From a virus: a DNA stretch of 47,707 bases. Position 1 is the stretch's first letter, and each line of letters opens with the position of its first letter. The position numbers and the translations under genes are program-made. The stretch lies in IMG/VR virus record IMGVR_UViG_3300020469_002906, positions 1-47,707 of that record. The stretch is one strand, 5' to 3'. Positions 7,650 through 16,625 of this stretch are shown here, in pieces. A model generated the notes under the pieces. The model searched no databases, was not told the DNA's origin, and worked only from the letters and a program-made list of their open reading frames with translations.

Positions 7650-8484
7650 TATTCCTCTTCATATACATTATAAATGGCATCAATTTTTTCTTCTTTCTTT
7701 TTACTGGAACTCCTGGTTCACCATCAGGGCCAACACCAATACCGGCTACTTGACCTGATCCTGCACTTACTGTTGGTGCATCTTCATTTTTAGGAACACA
7801 ATTAGGAACTCTTCTGCCTTTTTTCATTTTGAAACCAACTTGTTTGTGTGAATCCCAACAAGCTTCCTTTTTAAGTGTTGGTTCTTTTTTTACTGGTTCT
7901 GGTTTTCTAGGTTTATTTAACGCAGCTCTAGTGGCGTCACCAAATTTATAACCTTTTCTTTTCACACCTCTTTGAAATTTTTTAAGTCTAGCTTTTGCTG
8001 TTCTTGCGGCCTTTTGTGTATGATAATCTGCCATGACACCTAAAGCCTCACCGGCAGAGGCACCAGGAGCATCTGAACCTATTTTAGAACCTAGATATTG
8101 ACCTGCAATACGACCTGCTGTTGATAAGACTTCATCTACTTTCTTTTCATCTTTTGCAAAAGCTGATTTTGTTTTAAATAAATTTTTTGGTAATCCAGAT
8201 CCAGGTTTCCTTACCACAACACCTCTACGACCTCTTGGTTTAACCATTAAAGAATAATCGGCTTCATCTATAAAATGACCACTCTTTGGTATTTTTACAT
8301 TTACTGTATCTGATGTTTTACCTTGACCTGCTTTTATAAGTGCTTTCATATATTTTGCACTATATGGTCTGCCAGCTTCTTTCAATGATTTTTTTTTACG
8401 ACCAGCACAATGAGCCTTTTGACTAAAGCCTTTGGGGTTGCTACAATCAATGCTTTTTTTGTACTTGTTCGACCATTTACTCAT
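7642..8484 (-). CDS. Basic Cys-motif phage protein (CSNPKGFSQKAHC / VPNCVP type)
   Basis: This 280-residue, strongly Lys-rich protein has two short cysteine modules that I know from many marine T4-like proteins of unknown role. One is DCSNPKGFSQKAHCAGRK near the N terminus (about 14-30); the other is ACWDSHKQVGFKMKKGRRVPNC near 205-230. Between them lies an Ala/Gly-rich helix that contains GRIAGQYLGSK. The modules often occur on late-expressed phage proteins with nearby repeat proteins, as here. The high positive charge fits contact with DNA or the capsid interior. Overlaps neighbours by 8 bases on both sides. No enzyme signature is seen. Confidence 0.7.
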   Translation of the reverse strand: MSKWSNKYKKSIDCSNPKGFSQKAHCAGRKKKSLKEAGRPYSAKYMKALIKAGQGKTSDTVNVKIPKSGHFIDEADYSLMVKPRGRRGVVVRKPGSGLPKNLFKTKSAFAKDEKKVDEVLSTAGRIAGQYLGSKIGSDAPGASAGEALGVMADYHTQKAARTAKARLKKFQRGVKRKGYKFGDATRAALNKPRKPEPVKKEPTLKKEACWDSHKQVGFKMKKGRRVPNCVPKNEDAPTVSAGSGQVAGIGVGPDGEPGVPVKRKKKKLMPFIMYMKRNNV

Positions 8485-8872
8485 CTATTTTCCTAAGTTT
8501 CTCCGCTATACCCATATCAATTTGTATTGATGATGAATGAATATCTTTACCTTCTATACCTGTTATCTTATCTGGCATAATATTTAAAAATGTTAGATAA
8601 GCTTTTAGTATAGAATGATCTTCTTCAGCCACTTTAAAAAATAATAATCTACTTGTTACTGCTGGTCCAAAAACATTTATTAAAACTGTTAAGTGATTTA
8701 AGACTAATCTCTCTTTAATGTCGCTCTGTTTTCTGTATCTACGAAATAGTCTTTTTAAATAATTAATCCTTTTTAGATCATCTTTAAATTCACTCATTAC
8801 ATAGTTTGGTTTTTCATATGCTTTTATAGCGTATAATATCCAATTTTCATTATCTAAAGTTTCAAATGCCAA
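8477..8872 (-). CDS. Conserved T4-like phage protein, 131 residues, unknown function
   Basis: All-helical looking. It opens MAFETLDNENWILYAIKAYEK and contains a basic helix YLKRLFRRYRKQSD. The general shape resembles a hypothetical protein widespread in T4-like cyanophages, where it also lies near structural genes. No catalytic or metal-binding motif is visible. It overlaps the downstream basic protein by 8 bases. Confidence 0.7.
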   Translation of the reverse strand: MAFETLDNENWILYAIKAYEKPNYVMSEFKDDLKRINYLKRLFRRYRKQSDIKERLVLNHLTVLINVFGPAVTSRLLFFKVAEEDHSILKAYLTFLNIMPDKITGIEGKDIHSSSIQIDMGIAEKLRKIDE

Positions 8873-8880
8873 TTATTTTC

Positions 8881-9318
8881 CTATATTCTTTTTCCCTCGT
8901 CCAATAAAAGTTCTGCTATTCGTTTTTCATCACCAACTTCAGCGTAAAACTCAAAGCGACCACTTTCATGAGCAAGGTCGTAAATTATGTAAATCTTATA
9001 TCCTGAATCTTGACCAAATTGCATCAAGTCAATACCAAGTTCTCCACCTTCTTGATCAGGCCTGTATGTAGATGGTAACATAGAACCATGATATTGAAGA
9101 GCTTTGTTAATCATAGTTATGCCTTCTTCTGGCGCCCTAAACCCAGACTTCATATACTGAAGTAATGAAAGATTGACATCTGATCTTACTCTAGGGTTAG
9201 AAAAAGATGAGGAGTTTTCACCCCAATCCTTTGCAGGAAGGTCGTGAAACTCCTCGGCTTGATCAAGTTCTACAGCTGTAGAAACCTCATTAAATTGACG
9301 AAACTTTTTAAATTTCAA
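8881..9318 (-). CDS. Phage protein with capsid-targeting-like N terminus, unknown function
   Basis: The 145-residue product begins MKFKKFRQFNEVS, loosely like the N-terminal peptide of T4 internal proteins (MKTYQEFIAE), though the site before Glu is Phe rather than Leu or Ile. The rest is an alpha/beta domain of about 100 residues (YMKSGFRAPEEGITMINKALQ, then GYKIYIIYDL and FEFYAEVGDEKRIAELL). It looks globular, with an edge-strand pair near the C terminus. No known family recognised. Located directly after the MSLWG structural protein gene in a late-type block. Confidence 0.6.
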   Translation of the reverse strand: MKFKKFRQFNEVSTAVELDQAEEFHDLPAKDWGENSSSFSNPRVRSDVNLSLLQYMKSGFRAPEEGITMINKALQYHGSMLPSTYRPDQEGGELGIDLMQFGQDSGYKIYIIYDLAHESGRFEFYAEVGDEKRIAELLLDEGKRI

Positions 9319-9323
9319 CTACA

Positions 9324-9977
9324 TTAACCTTTGTCAAATACACCATTAGCATCATCACCAATCATGGAACCCATTGCAACTAAAGTTTCAGTTTGAACTC
9401 TACCTGCACGGCCACCTACTGTGATTGTAAACACAGCGTTAGCTCTACCTTGTGTGACTTTATTTGTTAGTGCAGCTGTATTCTGTACAAAGTGCAATGA
9501 AGAGTAAATGTTAGCTATAGTTGGCGTATTAGCATAATTACCAGCTGTGTTACCTATTTCAACATTTACAACTGCACCAGTTGAATTTACATACACTCTA
9601 GCGTTAGCATGAATCTGACCTGAACCAGATTTACCACCACCAGTTGAAAAGTTAATATATGAGTTTACTAAGTGACCAAAAGCATTTGATGTAATACTTG
9701 TAATAGGTCCTGTACCGACTTTTCTAAGTACCCAACCAGCGTGTGCTGGCACTCCAGATCCATCACCAGTAGCTACATTAGCCTCTGCTGTTGATTGTTC
9801 TGCGGTTGATACACCGAAAATGCCTATAGCGGCTTTATCAATGAAATCTCCGATTGCTGTGTTAGCAAAATATACTTGACCATTCCCGGTTACTTGAGGT
9901 GTATCACCACCATAACCTGATGTGTCTGTCTGTTTTGGCACGTTATTAGCGGCGTCTGTATTTCCCCAAAGCGACAT
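9324..9977 (-). CDS. Probable virion structural protein (MSLWG family)
   Basis: The 217-residue protein opens MSLWGNTDAANNVPKQ, a start shared by small virion-associated proteins of T4-like cyanophages. The body is rich in Gly, Ser, Thr, Asn and Ala with alternating beta-type segments, and Lys/Glu-poor, as expected for an exposed shell or fibre-like protein. It has its own perfect T4-type late promoter (TATAAATA) ending 29 bases before the ATG and a strong AAAGGAG ribosome-binding site, both consistent with high late expression. Exact position in the virion cannot be told from sequence. Confidence 0.7.
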   Translation of the reverse strand: MSLWGNTDAANNVPKQTDTSGYGGDTPQVTGNGQVYFANTAIGDFIDKAAIGIFGVSTAEQSTAEANVATGDGSGVPAHAGWVLRKVGTGPITSITSNAFGHLVNSYINFSTGGGKSGSGQIHANARVYVNSTGAVVNVEIGNTAGNYANTPTIANIYSSLHFVQNTAALTNKVTQGRANAVFTITVGGRAGRVQTETLVAMGSMIGDDANGVFDKG

Positions 9978-10005
9978 TTTTTTCTCCTTTTAAAATGTTA
10001 TTGTG

Positions 10006-10013
10006 TATTTATA
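10006..10013 (-). promoter_or_regulatory. T4-type late promoter TATAAATA
   Basis: Perfect late consensus ending 29 bases before the ATG of the MSLWG structural protein; overlaps the stop region of the upstream repeat protein. Confidence 0.85.
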
Positions 10014-11649
10014 TCTTATTGTCGTTGTCATTAGAAGGATTATCGGGTCTCATGATCTGACTTGTTAAAGTTGGGTCAGCTTCAAATTTATCGTTACCTG
10101 CTAATTTCTTCTGATTTACTTTTCTTTTTTTAACCTTTTCAAAAAGATTTGTATCTTCTTTTTTCATGGCCATTTTTGTTGCCGTTGCATACATTACATT
10201 TTTGGCATCATCACCATATCTGTCTTTAAAACCTTTCATTTTAGGTTTCATCGCCATTACAATTTTTTCACGTTTTTTCATCTCACCATCAGTCATATGT
10301 TTTTCTTTTAATGGCAACTTCATCTGTTTATCTTTTGGTTTTGTTTTAGGTATCATCATTCTTGGATCAACATCTCTATTACCTCTAGCATAACCTTTTT
10401 TAATCATATCTTGTTTTACTCGACCTTCACTTACACCCATCTTTTGACGTTGCAATATTTTTTTAGTTTGTATCTTATCATCAGCTCTTTGAATACCTTG
10501 CATCCTTTTTTTTGCTTCTGGACTTGTTAATTTTCTACCTTTTCTAGGATCAATTTTATCCTCATAATCATCCATTGCTTTATCTCTATAACTTCTCATT
10601 GTTCTTACATTAAGTTCATCAATCTGATCTACTTCTTCATTTGTAGGGTATAAAAGGTAATCTCTCATGCTATCCATATATGCAGCTGCAACTGCAAGTT
10701 TATTTGTCCACCAACTTGGTAATGACTCAACTGAACCCATCATTGCTAATTTAGTTTGTATATCACCAGCATCTTCCATAATGGTCTTACATTTTCTCAT
10801 AGCTGATGCTACATCTGTGTGACCATCTTCAAGTATTTCTGTTTCTTCATATTGGCCTTTACCTTGAAAACCACCTTTTTGTAAAGCAGTTGACATATCA
10901 CCAAGTGTTGCCTGATTCATTGTCATTTTTAAATCTTTTAAATACTTCTTCTTAGTTTTATGTCCCTCTACTTTAACAATATCTCTTCCGTAACTATCTT
11001 TACCTACTACTTTAGGTTTTGTAGATTTTCTTTTTTTCATACCAGCATCATATCCTGCATTGTAGTGACTAGCATAAGGACCAAAGTTATCTGAAGTTTC
11101 ACCTCTTTTATCACCTGACATAGCTGTCTTATGACCTAAATCATAATGATACTTCTTTTCATCTTCATCAATATATTCTACTGACTCTGGAACCCCACCT
11201 TTCATTTTACGGCCTTTATCAACTAACTTACGAGCAGCTCTTGCTAAACCAGTTTGACGATTAGTGACTTTTTTCAAATCTTTTTTATCATCATAATCAT
11301 TCCTACTCATGCTTTTAGCACCCATTTTATATGATGTTCTAGCTAAATCATCACCAGCTTTTGTTGCGTAGTTACCCAAAGTTTTTGGTGATAGTTCATC
11401 AATATATTCTATATCTTCATTGGTTTTTTGTGTAAGTTTATTTGCAGCTCTACCAATACCAACTACTCTTTTCCGCATCTTCTGGCTTCTTTTCTCCCTG
11501 TCTGGGTCATTTTTTTTCGCATCACCACCTTTAACCACAGACTGTACTATTTTTGCACCATGGTCCACACCTTTATCTCTAAGGTTATCTGCAGCTCCCA
11601 TTTGATAACGAGCGAGAGTGTATTTACTGAGTTCTTTTAAAGTTTTCAT
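10009..11649 (-). CDS. Modular repeat protein with (I/L)xE-bounded helical units
   Basis: This basic protein has 546 residues from the ATG at 11649, which has GGAG spacing and an ATGA overlap; a TTG 12 bases upstream is less likely. Three helical units share the pattern LxELSxxTLxxYxxKAxDxL...RxxGIxRAxxKL: residues 4-73, 83-143 and 343-395. Between and after them lie other mobile modules: KYHYDLGHKTAM (166-177), a helix bundle with SLPSWWTNKLAV (309-320), and HMTDGEMKKREKIV ... MYATATKMAMK (451-496). No enzyme motif is present. Units repeatedly start just after an Ile/Leu-x-Glu tripeptide, the cleavage consensus of T4 prohead protease gp21. I infer a prohead-processed internal or core protein; alternative: a structural adaptor. 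Confidence 0.7.
   Translation of the reverse strand: MKTLKELSKYTLARYQMGAADNLRDKGVDHGAKIVQSVVKGGDAKKNDPDREKRSQKMRKRVVGIGRAANKLTQKTNEDIEYIDELSPKTLGNYATKAGDDLARTSYKMGAKSMSRNDYDDKKDLKKVTNRQTGLARAARKLVDKGRKMKGGVPESVEYIDEDEKKYHYDLGHKTAMSGDKRGETSDNFGPYASHYNAGYDAGMKKRKSTKPKVVGKDSYGRDIVKVEGHKTKKKYLKDLKMTMNQATLGDMSTALQKGGFQGKGQYEETEILEDGHTDVASAMRKCKTIMEDAGDIQTKLAMMGSVESLPSWWTNKLAVAAAYMDSMRDYLLYPTNEEVDQIDELNVRTMRSYRDKAMDDYEDKIDPRKGRKLTSPEAKKRMQGIQRADDKIQTKKILQRQKMGVSEGRVKQDMIKKGYARGNRDVDPRMMIPKTKPKDKQMKLPLKEKHMTDGEMKKREKIVMAMKPKMKGFKDRYGDDAKNVMYATATKMAMKKEDTNLFEKVKKRKVNQKKLAGNDKFEADPTLTSQIMRPDNPSNDNDNKI
10465..11640 (-). repeat. Three more units of the same repeat in the 546-residue protein
   Basis: Encoded at about 11640-11431, 11403-11221 and 10623-10465. 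Unit 1 starts LKELSKYTLARY, unit 2 IDELSPKTLGNY, unit 3 IDELNVRTMRSY. Same family as the repeats at 11823-12818, so the two genes share modules by duplication. Confidence 0.8.
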
Positions 11650-14372
11650 CCTTTTCTCCAACTTCCGCCTTTTGATTTATACCACTTAGAAGCCCAACCA
11701 TTTGCATAAGCTGATGGATAAACATCAAACTTTTGTTTTGCTAATGATTTTGCTCTTGACCATAATTTAGGATTAGTTGGTACATTTTTTTCTTCTATGT
11801 ACTCAACTTCTTCTTTCTGAGCCTTCATTCTAAGTCTATCTTTAGCTTTTTCTATACCCATCGCTCTTTTTCTGGCTTTAGGTGTATTACCTTTCATGTC
11901 CATGGCTCGGTCAACTTGGTCATCTTCAGCCTTATCTCTATAACTCATCAAAGTTTTAGTATCGAGTTCATCAATCTGTACTGACTCTTCAGGTCTACCA
12001 AGTTGTCTGTTCATACTGAGTCTACCTTTGGCTTTGTCAATAGCTAAATCTCTTTTAACAATTTTGCTTTTGTCTTTGCCGATACCAAATGGATAACCTT
12101 TTCCGCTCTGTTTCTGTTCTATATCTTTACTTGCCTTGCTTATGTAACTTTTAAGTGTAGGTGTTTTAAGTTCATCAATATATTCTATATCTTCATTTTG
12201 TTTTCTTAACTCTTTTGCTACAGCAGGGTGTTGAGCAAGACCTTTATTGACCTTGTCCATAGCTTTTACAGCACCAGACATATTGCCTTTTGCGTATCTC
12301 TTATCACGAGCTATACCAATACCCTGCTTAACTTGCTTTTTTGAGGGGGTGCCCTCCTCTAGTTGCTCTATTTCGTCATACGCTGCAGCTAGTATATCTT
12401 CTTTAGATAATCTGTTTATCGCTTTTGTCAACCCAGACCTTCTCTTAGCCATTTTTTGAAAAGGTTTGCTTGTTTCTGGATCCACAACTTCTCTATCTCT
12501 TTGTGTTGCTTTACCCATGGCCCTATCACGTTTCGCTAAATCTCTTACAGATTTTTGAGAATAAGATCCTAAAGTCTTTGGTGATAATTCATCTAACTGC
12601 TCATACTCTTCATTAGTAGCTTTCTTCACTAACTTAGTAGCAGCACGTTTAATACCCTTTTCACGTTGTTGGAGTCTTTTCTCTTCTCTATCATCAGCTG
12701 CATCTGGTTCATATTGACGCTTCTCACTTTCGCCTTGGTCAAATCTTCTGTTAGAAAGGTCTTGTGAAGCCTTTTTTGTATAAGACCCTAGAGCCTTTGG
12801 TGATAGTTCATGTAATTGATTCTTTTCTTCATTGTCATAATGCTCGTGCATTTCAGATACAAGAATTTCTAACTCTTCAACTGGGAAATCTTCAACTATA
12901 CAATCATCAAACTCAACATCATAGTGTGTTACTGTACCATCTTCTAACATGGTGTGCATTTCAGGTATGCAATATCCAATACCAAACTCTTCATTCTTAA
13001 CCTTAGAAGCACATGAATGTTTCTTTTTCTTTTCTTCCATATACTCTATTGCTTCAGCAGTTTGTGGTCTTTTGAATGCTTGATACCCTGCTTTTATTTT
13101 TTTACCCAACTTTTTAATACCTTGTTGAGCTTTGTGACCAACTAATCCTCCAACAGCTGCACCAACTGGTCCGGCCATCATTGCACCGCCAACTGCCCCA
13201 GCAGTAGCACCTAAAGCACCTTCATCTATATCTTCATTTGCTTTTTGTTTGTTTAAAGGTAATGACATCTGTTTTGGTTTTGGTTTTTTCATCTTATTCA
13301 TATCAGCCTGTGCTTTCTTCATAGCACTATCATAACTATGACCGGCATCCATGTGACCTGTGACCATATCTTTCATTCTACCTTCTTTAAGAGAAACACT
13401 TATTGCTTCCAAAGGCGCCTCTTCGAGCATTGTTAGTTTATCAAAGAAAGAAGCTGACTCATTTACGTCTTTACCACTTACTTTGGTACCACGAACTATG
13501 TTTTGTCTAGCGCCATAACTACCTCTTTTCTTTGGCTCAGATTTTCTTGTCATTGCTTTTTTCATTGTTTGCTCTTCTTCACCACCTCTACCATAATCAC
13601 TCGCACCATATTTGGCACCTTGAGCTAGTTTAGCCTTGTGTCTGGTAACTCCTTTTGGTAATACTTCAACTTCATTGACATATTCAACAGCTTCTTTAGA
13701 AACTTTCATACTGACTAAACGATCAGGTTTATCCATGGTCACGGTGCGTTTTGCAGGTTTTTTCTTTGCACGAAGCATCTTTAAATCTTCAGCATCTACT
13801 TTATTATTTTTATTCATATCTAGTTTCTTTTGACCTCCGTGTAATTCACCATGAGCCTCATCTACTGATTTGACATCTGGTAACATTTTTTCTATTCTTT
13901 CAGATTGGCTTTTGTGCATCTTTGAAGCACCAGCTAATTCTTTAGAAATCTTTTTAAGTTTTTCTTTATCTTCACCTATTTGATTCTTATTATTTAAAGT
14001 TTGTAAAGGTATCATTCCATATTTTTCACGAATCACATTAATTTTTTCAACTATATCTGATTGTTGATTAGATAAAGGAACAGCATCCATAGCTTCTTGT
14101 GTTAAAGATTTAAGAGATGCTACATCTTCTTCACTCATGGCATCCAAAGGTAGATCAAAAACATTTACATCCTCAACTTTAACAGATTGACTGGCTTGAA
14201 CTAATGCTTTAGAAACACCAGCTTCTTCTTCAGGTGTTTTCTTCTTTGATGCTTTAGTTTGAGTTTTTTTCAACTCTTGATCAAATTCTTGTGAATCTGG
14301 CTCTTCACCTAACATGATTTTACGAGCCGCATCAGCTACGTTGTTAATTATTTGGGAGTCTTTCGATCTCAT
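11646..14372 (-). CDS. Large mosaic repeat protein (EF-hand-like, SH3-like and helical-unit modules)
   Basis: A 908-residue charged mosaic with no enzyme signature. Modules in order: acidic helical N terminus; an EF-hand/dockerin-like loop DMNKNNKVDAED (185-196) with acidic/Asn ligands at positions 1, 3, 5, 9 and 12; a Gly/Ala-rich helical hairpin after DIDEG (385-412); a Cys-containing beta module (about 450-510, ending VEELEILVSEMHEH). Then four copies of the ELSPKTLGSY helical unit at 519-584, 592-656, 730-787 and 799-850. The C-terminal module is NPKLWSRAKSLAKQKFDV plus YPSAYANGW (867-893). The helical unit is shared with the next gene. Most units begin after (I/L)-x-E. It overlaps that gene by ATGA. 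Likely virion-associated; calcium binding is an inference. Confidence 0.7.
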   Translation of the reverse strand: MRSKDSQIINNVADAARKIMLGEEPDSQEFDQELKKTQTKASKKKTPEEEAGVSKALVQASQSVKVEDVNVFDLPLDAMSEEDVASLKSLTQEAMDAVPLSNQQSDIVEKINVIREKYGMIPLQTLNNKNQIGEDKEKLKKISKELAGASKMHKSQSERIEKMLPDVKSVDEAHGELHGGQKKLDMNKNNKVDAEDLKMLRAKKKPAKRTVTMDKPDRLVSMKVSKEAVEYVNEVEVLPKGVTRHKAKLAQGAKYGASDYGRGGEEEQTMKKAMTRKSEPKKRGSYGARQNIVRGTKVSGKDVNESASFFDKLTMLEEAPLEAISVSLKEGRMKDMVTGHMDAGHSYDSAMKKAQADMNKMKKPKPKQMSLPLNKQKANEDIDEGALGATAGAVGGAMMAGPVGAAVGGLVGHKAQQGIKKLGKKIKAGYQAFKRPQTAEAIEYMEEKKKKHSCASKVKNEEFGIGYCIPEMHTMLEDGTVTHYDVEFDDCIVEDFPVEELEILVSEMHEHYDNEEKNQLHELSPKALGSYTKKASQDLSNRRFDQGESEKRQYEPDAADDREEKRLQQREKGIKRAATKLVKKATNEEYEQLDELSPKTLGSYSQKSVRDLAKRDRAMGKATQRDREVVDPETSKPFQKMAKRRSGLTKAINRLSKEDILAAAYDEIEQLEEGTPSKKQVKQGIGIARDKRYAKGNMSGAVKAMDKVNKGLAQHPAVAKELRKQNEDIEYIDELKTPTLKSYISKASKDIEQKQSGKGYPFGIGKDKSKIVKRDLAIDKAKGRLSMNRQLGRPEESVQIDELDTKTLMSYRDKAEDDQVDRAMDMKGNTPKARKRAMGIEKAKDRLRMKAQKEEVEYIEEKNVPTNPKLWSRAKSLAKQKFDVYPSAYANGWASKWYKSKGGSWRKG
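11823..12818 (-). repeat. Four ELSPKTLGSY-type helical repeat units in the 908-residue protein
   Basis: Protein-level repeats encoded at about 12818-12621, 12599-12405, 12185-12012 and 11978-11823. Each has (I/L)-x-E-L at the start, then x-TL-x-SY-x-x-K-(A/S), and ends (R/K)-x-x-G/A-I-x-x-A-K/T-x-(K/R)-L. Spacers between units vary. Confidence 0.8.
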
Positions 14373-14388
14373 TTTTTCTTCTCCTTGT

Positions 14389-14697
14389 TTAGCAGTTCCA
14401 TTTTCTTAAAGCTTTATTAATTCGGCTATCGGGATCTCTAGCTGTTTTAGCTGACGTTAGCTTCTTTTTCATCCCTTTCATTCTCCGGCAGAATGATAAT
14501 CTTCTCTTAGCAGACTTAGAGCCTTTCTTTAATTTACTTGGCTTTGTTGTAACTGCTGTTTGTAACTTTGATCCTGGATTTTCACGGCGATATGATTCAA
14601 CACCTTTTTGGTTTAAACCACCTTCTGGATTTTTACCGGCAGCTCTTTGCCACGCAGGTGATTTATCTTCCTCTATAAACTGTATAAATGTTTTCAT
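14389..14697 (-). CDS. DUF6321 protein with capsid-targeting-like N terminus
   Basis: The 102-residue product begins MKTFIQFIEEDKSPAWQRAAG. The first ten residues closely resemble the T4 internal-protein targeting peptide (MKTYQEFIAE, cut after Glu10), with the IEE tripeptide in the matching place. The remainder is the DUF6321 module: PAWQRAAGKNPEGGLNQKG, then SYRRENPGSKLQTAVTT, then a basic helix with FCRRMKGMKKKLTS and RDPDSRINKALRKWNC. The two Cys and dense Lys/Arg suggest nucleic-acid contact. It overlaps the nucleotidyltransferase-kinase fusion gene by one base (TAATG). Role as packaged protein is inferred. Confidence 0.8.
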   Translation of the reverse strand: MKTFIQFIEEDKSPAWQRAAGKNPEGGLNQKGVESYRRENPGSKLQTAVTTKPSKLKKGSKSAKRRLSFCRRMKGMKKKLTSAKTARDPDSRINKALRKWNC

Positions 14698-16580
14698 TAG
14701 CCTGTTCCTGGAAATCTTTTTGCTTTAAAAGTTTTTAAATTAATACCAACTTTTTTAAGTTCATCTTCTTTTTGAGCCGATATAGAAGCGCCAGTAGTAT
14801 CGCCTGTTAATTCTTTAAACGGTACTACTTGACCCTTTCTTACACGACCTTTAGTTCTTAAACTATTATATTCTTTTGAATATGAATTAAGAGCCATACC
14901 AGGTTCCATACCTTTGTCTATGGATTCATATTGCGTGGTTTCCTCGGACGCCTTCTTTTCCGAGAGTTCGTTTGGTTTGTAGTATTTGCTGACCTGCGAC
15001 CCGAAATACCATGCGTTGAATGTGTCATTGACATTCTTGGTTCCGAGTTTGCTCTTTTTTGTTTTATGTGATACTGCCTCGGAAAATTCTGTTTCAAGAA
15101 CTCGTCCAAAGCTTTGTCTATTTCTTCTTTGATCACTTTCCTTATCATATTTCCAATCATATTCATTACTTAAATCCTCCTTCGTTAATTTACCTTTACC
15201 AAAGCTTGAAACCATTACTGGTTTCCCACCTTTACCAGCTCTATCTGCAACTTTATCATGCTTTCGTTTAGTACGAACAGCAGAGGCTCTTTCTTTTTTA
15301 GAAAGTTTAGCCCTAGTCGCTTTTGACATACACTTAGGTTTTGGTTCACCTGGTTTTCTTGCACATGGGCCAATTACATTGCCCTTAGTATCGACTCTTT
15401 TCCAATCACCCTGTGGGTCATCTTTAGAAAACCATTTTCTTAAATCTTCTTCAAATGTATCTTCAAATAAATCATCAATACCTTTTATGTTATTGGACAT
15501 TTTATCCTCTAACCATTCTTTTAAATCAAATATTCTTTCTTGAAAGTGTTCCTCTGATAAATTCTCTGAGTTATCAAATTCAATATAATCTTCTTTAAAA
15601 ACATCTTCAAAATATGGCTTTACCATATTTACTAATTCCCATTTCTGATGTCTTAGTTCTTCATTCATGATTCTTTTTCTAGACTCATTTCTTAATTTTG
15701 AAACATCATTTGTTGTAGAAACAAGAACCATTGTTGTTTTGTAATTCTGTTCTTCTAGCTTTTCTTTTATATTACTTAAAGTTTTAATCTCATGAGCATT
15801 ACCATTAATTACAAGGTTTGATCTTTCATGAGTATCATATTTTTTCTCCATGATATATTCAAAAACTTTATCAGTATTCATTTCTTTAAGACCAAAATGC
15901 TCTAATACACTTTTGAATATGTAATCTTTACCAGAACCAGGACCACCAATTAAAAATACTGCAACATCTTCTGCAATCTTCATGCCTTTGCGAGTATCTT
16001 TATACATATGTTTTACATGAAAATCAGTCATACCTGATGGTGCACCCGACTTGAATAATTTATAATTACCAGCAGCTGCATGACCTCTCATCTTAGTACC
16101 TGACATACCTGATACATTGGGGCTATCTGGATCTCTCTCACCAGATGAATGTACTTTTATATTTTTAAAATTATATAATGCTTTTGAATGTGTGCCGTTA
16201 TAAGTTTTAAGAGTTTTTGAAAACTCTGGTACACGGTCTGAACCTGCAACAACGTGTAGGTGTGTTACACCTTTCTTATGCAACTTGGCTGCTTGATTTA
16301 AATAATTTGGATTCTGTTTATCTGATGTAGATAAATTTGTATTGGGAAAAGCTCTCTTTGCGTGTTTTAACTTATCAGCTGGTGAAAGTGGATTCTTATT
16401 CTTATCTTGACTATGTGAGAGAACAATATGATGAGTACCACCAACTTGTCGAGCAATTTGTTTTGCTTTATTTACAAGTTTCTCATGCCCTTTTGTAATC
16501 GGATTTAATCTACCGAATGATAAAACGGCGTGCTTCTCTTTTTTTGATAGATTTTCATCTATGAAGTCTAGAAATTTCAT
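14697..16580 (-). CDS. Fusion: cytidylyltransferase-like nucleotidyltransferase, P-loop kinase-like domain and basic C-terminal module
   Basis: 627 residues, three parts. Part one (about 16-200) has GRLNPITKGH (23-32), the HxGH-type nucleotide-binding motif, and SGTKMRG (160-166), the closing motif of NadM/CoaD-like adenylyl- or cytidylyltransferases. Part two has Walker A GGPGSGKD (212-219) in a kinase-like domain to about 370. Part three is a basic Cys module (CARKPGEPKPKCMSKATR, about 410-430) and a tail. It begins MKFLDFIDENLSKKEKHAVL, again like the T4 capsid-targeting peptide with IDE at the expected site. A perfect TATAAATA late promoter ends 35 bases before the ATG, so this enzyme is made late, unlike ordinary metabolic genes. 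Substrates unknown; NAD-related or RNA-end chemistry are candidates. Confidence 0.82.
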   Translation of the reverse strand: MKFLDFIDENLSKKEKHAVLSFGRLNPITKGHEKLVNKAKQIARQVGGTHHIVLSHSQDKNKNPLSPADKLKHAKRAFPNTNLSTSDKQNPNYLNQAAKLHKKGVTHLHVVAGSDRVPEFSKTLKTYNGTHSKALYNFKNIKVHSSGERDPDSPNVSGMSGTKMRGHAAAGNYKLFKSGAPSGMTDFHVKHMYKDTRKGMKIAEDVAVFLIGGPGSGKDYIFKSVLEHFGLKEMNTDKVFEYIMEKKYDTHERSNLVINGNAHEIKTLSNIKEKLEEQNYKTTMVLVSTTNDVSKLRNESRKRIMNEELRHQKWELVNMVKPYFEDVFKEDYIEFDNSENLSEEHFQERIFDLKEWLEDKMSNNIKGIDDLFEDTFEEDLRKWFSKDDPQGDWKRVDTKGNVIGPCARKPGEPKPKCMSKATRAKLSKKERASAVRTKRKHDKVADRAGKGGKPVMVSSFGKGKLTKEDLSNEYDWKYDKESDQRRNRQSFGRVLETEFSEAVSHKTKKSKLGTKNVNDTFNAWYFGSQVSKYYKPNELSEKKASEETTQYESIDKGMEPGMALNSYSKEYNSLRTKGRVRKGQVVPFKELTGDTTGASISAQKEDELKKVGINLKTFKAKRFPGTG

Positions 16581-16614
16581 AAGCCTCTGCAGCTAATAAG
16601 TTAATTATTTCTGT

Positions 16615-16622
16615 TATTTATA
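16615..16622 (-). promoter_or_regulatory. T4-type late promoter TATAAATA
   Basis: Perfect late consensus in the intergenic region, 35 bases before the ATG of the nucleotidyltransferase-kinase fusion. It begins a likely late operon running through DUF6321 and the two repeat proteins. Confidence 0.8.
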
Positions 16623-16625
16623 CAT

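Noticed and set aside
10006-14372. CRISPR array or tandem DNA repeat in the repeat-protein region
   Set aside because: The repetition is at protein level only, with variable spacing and diverged codons; no short identical DNA repeats with regular spacers are present.
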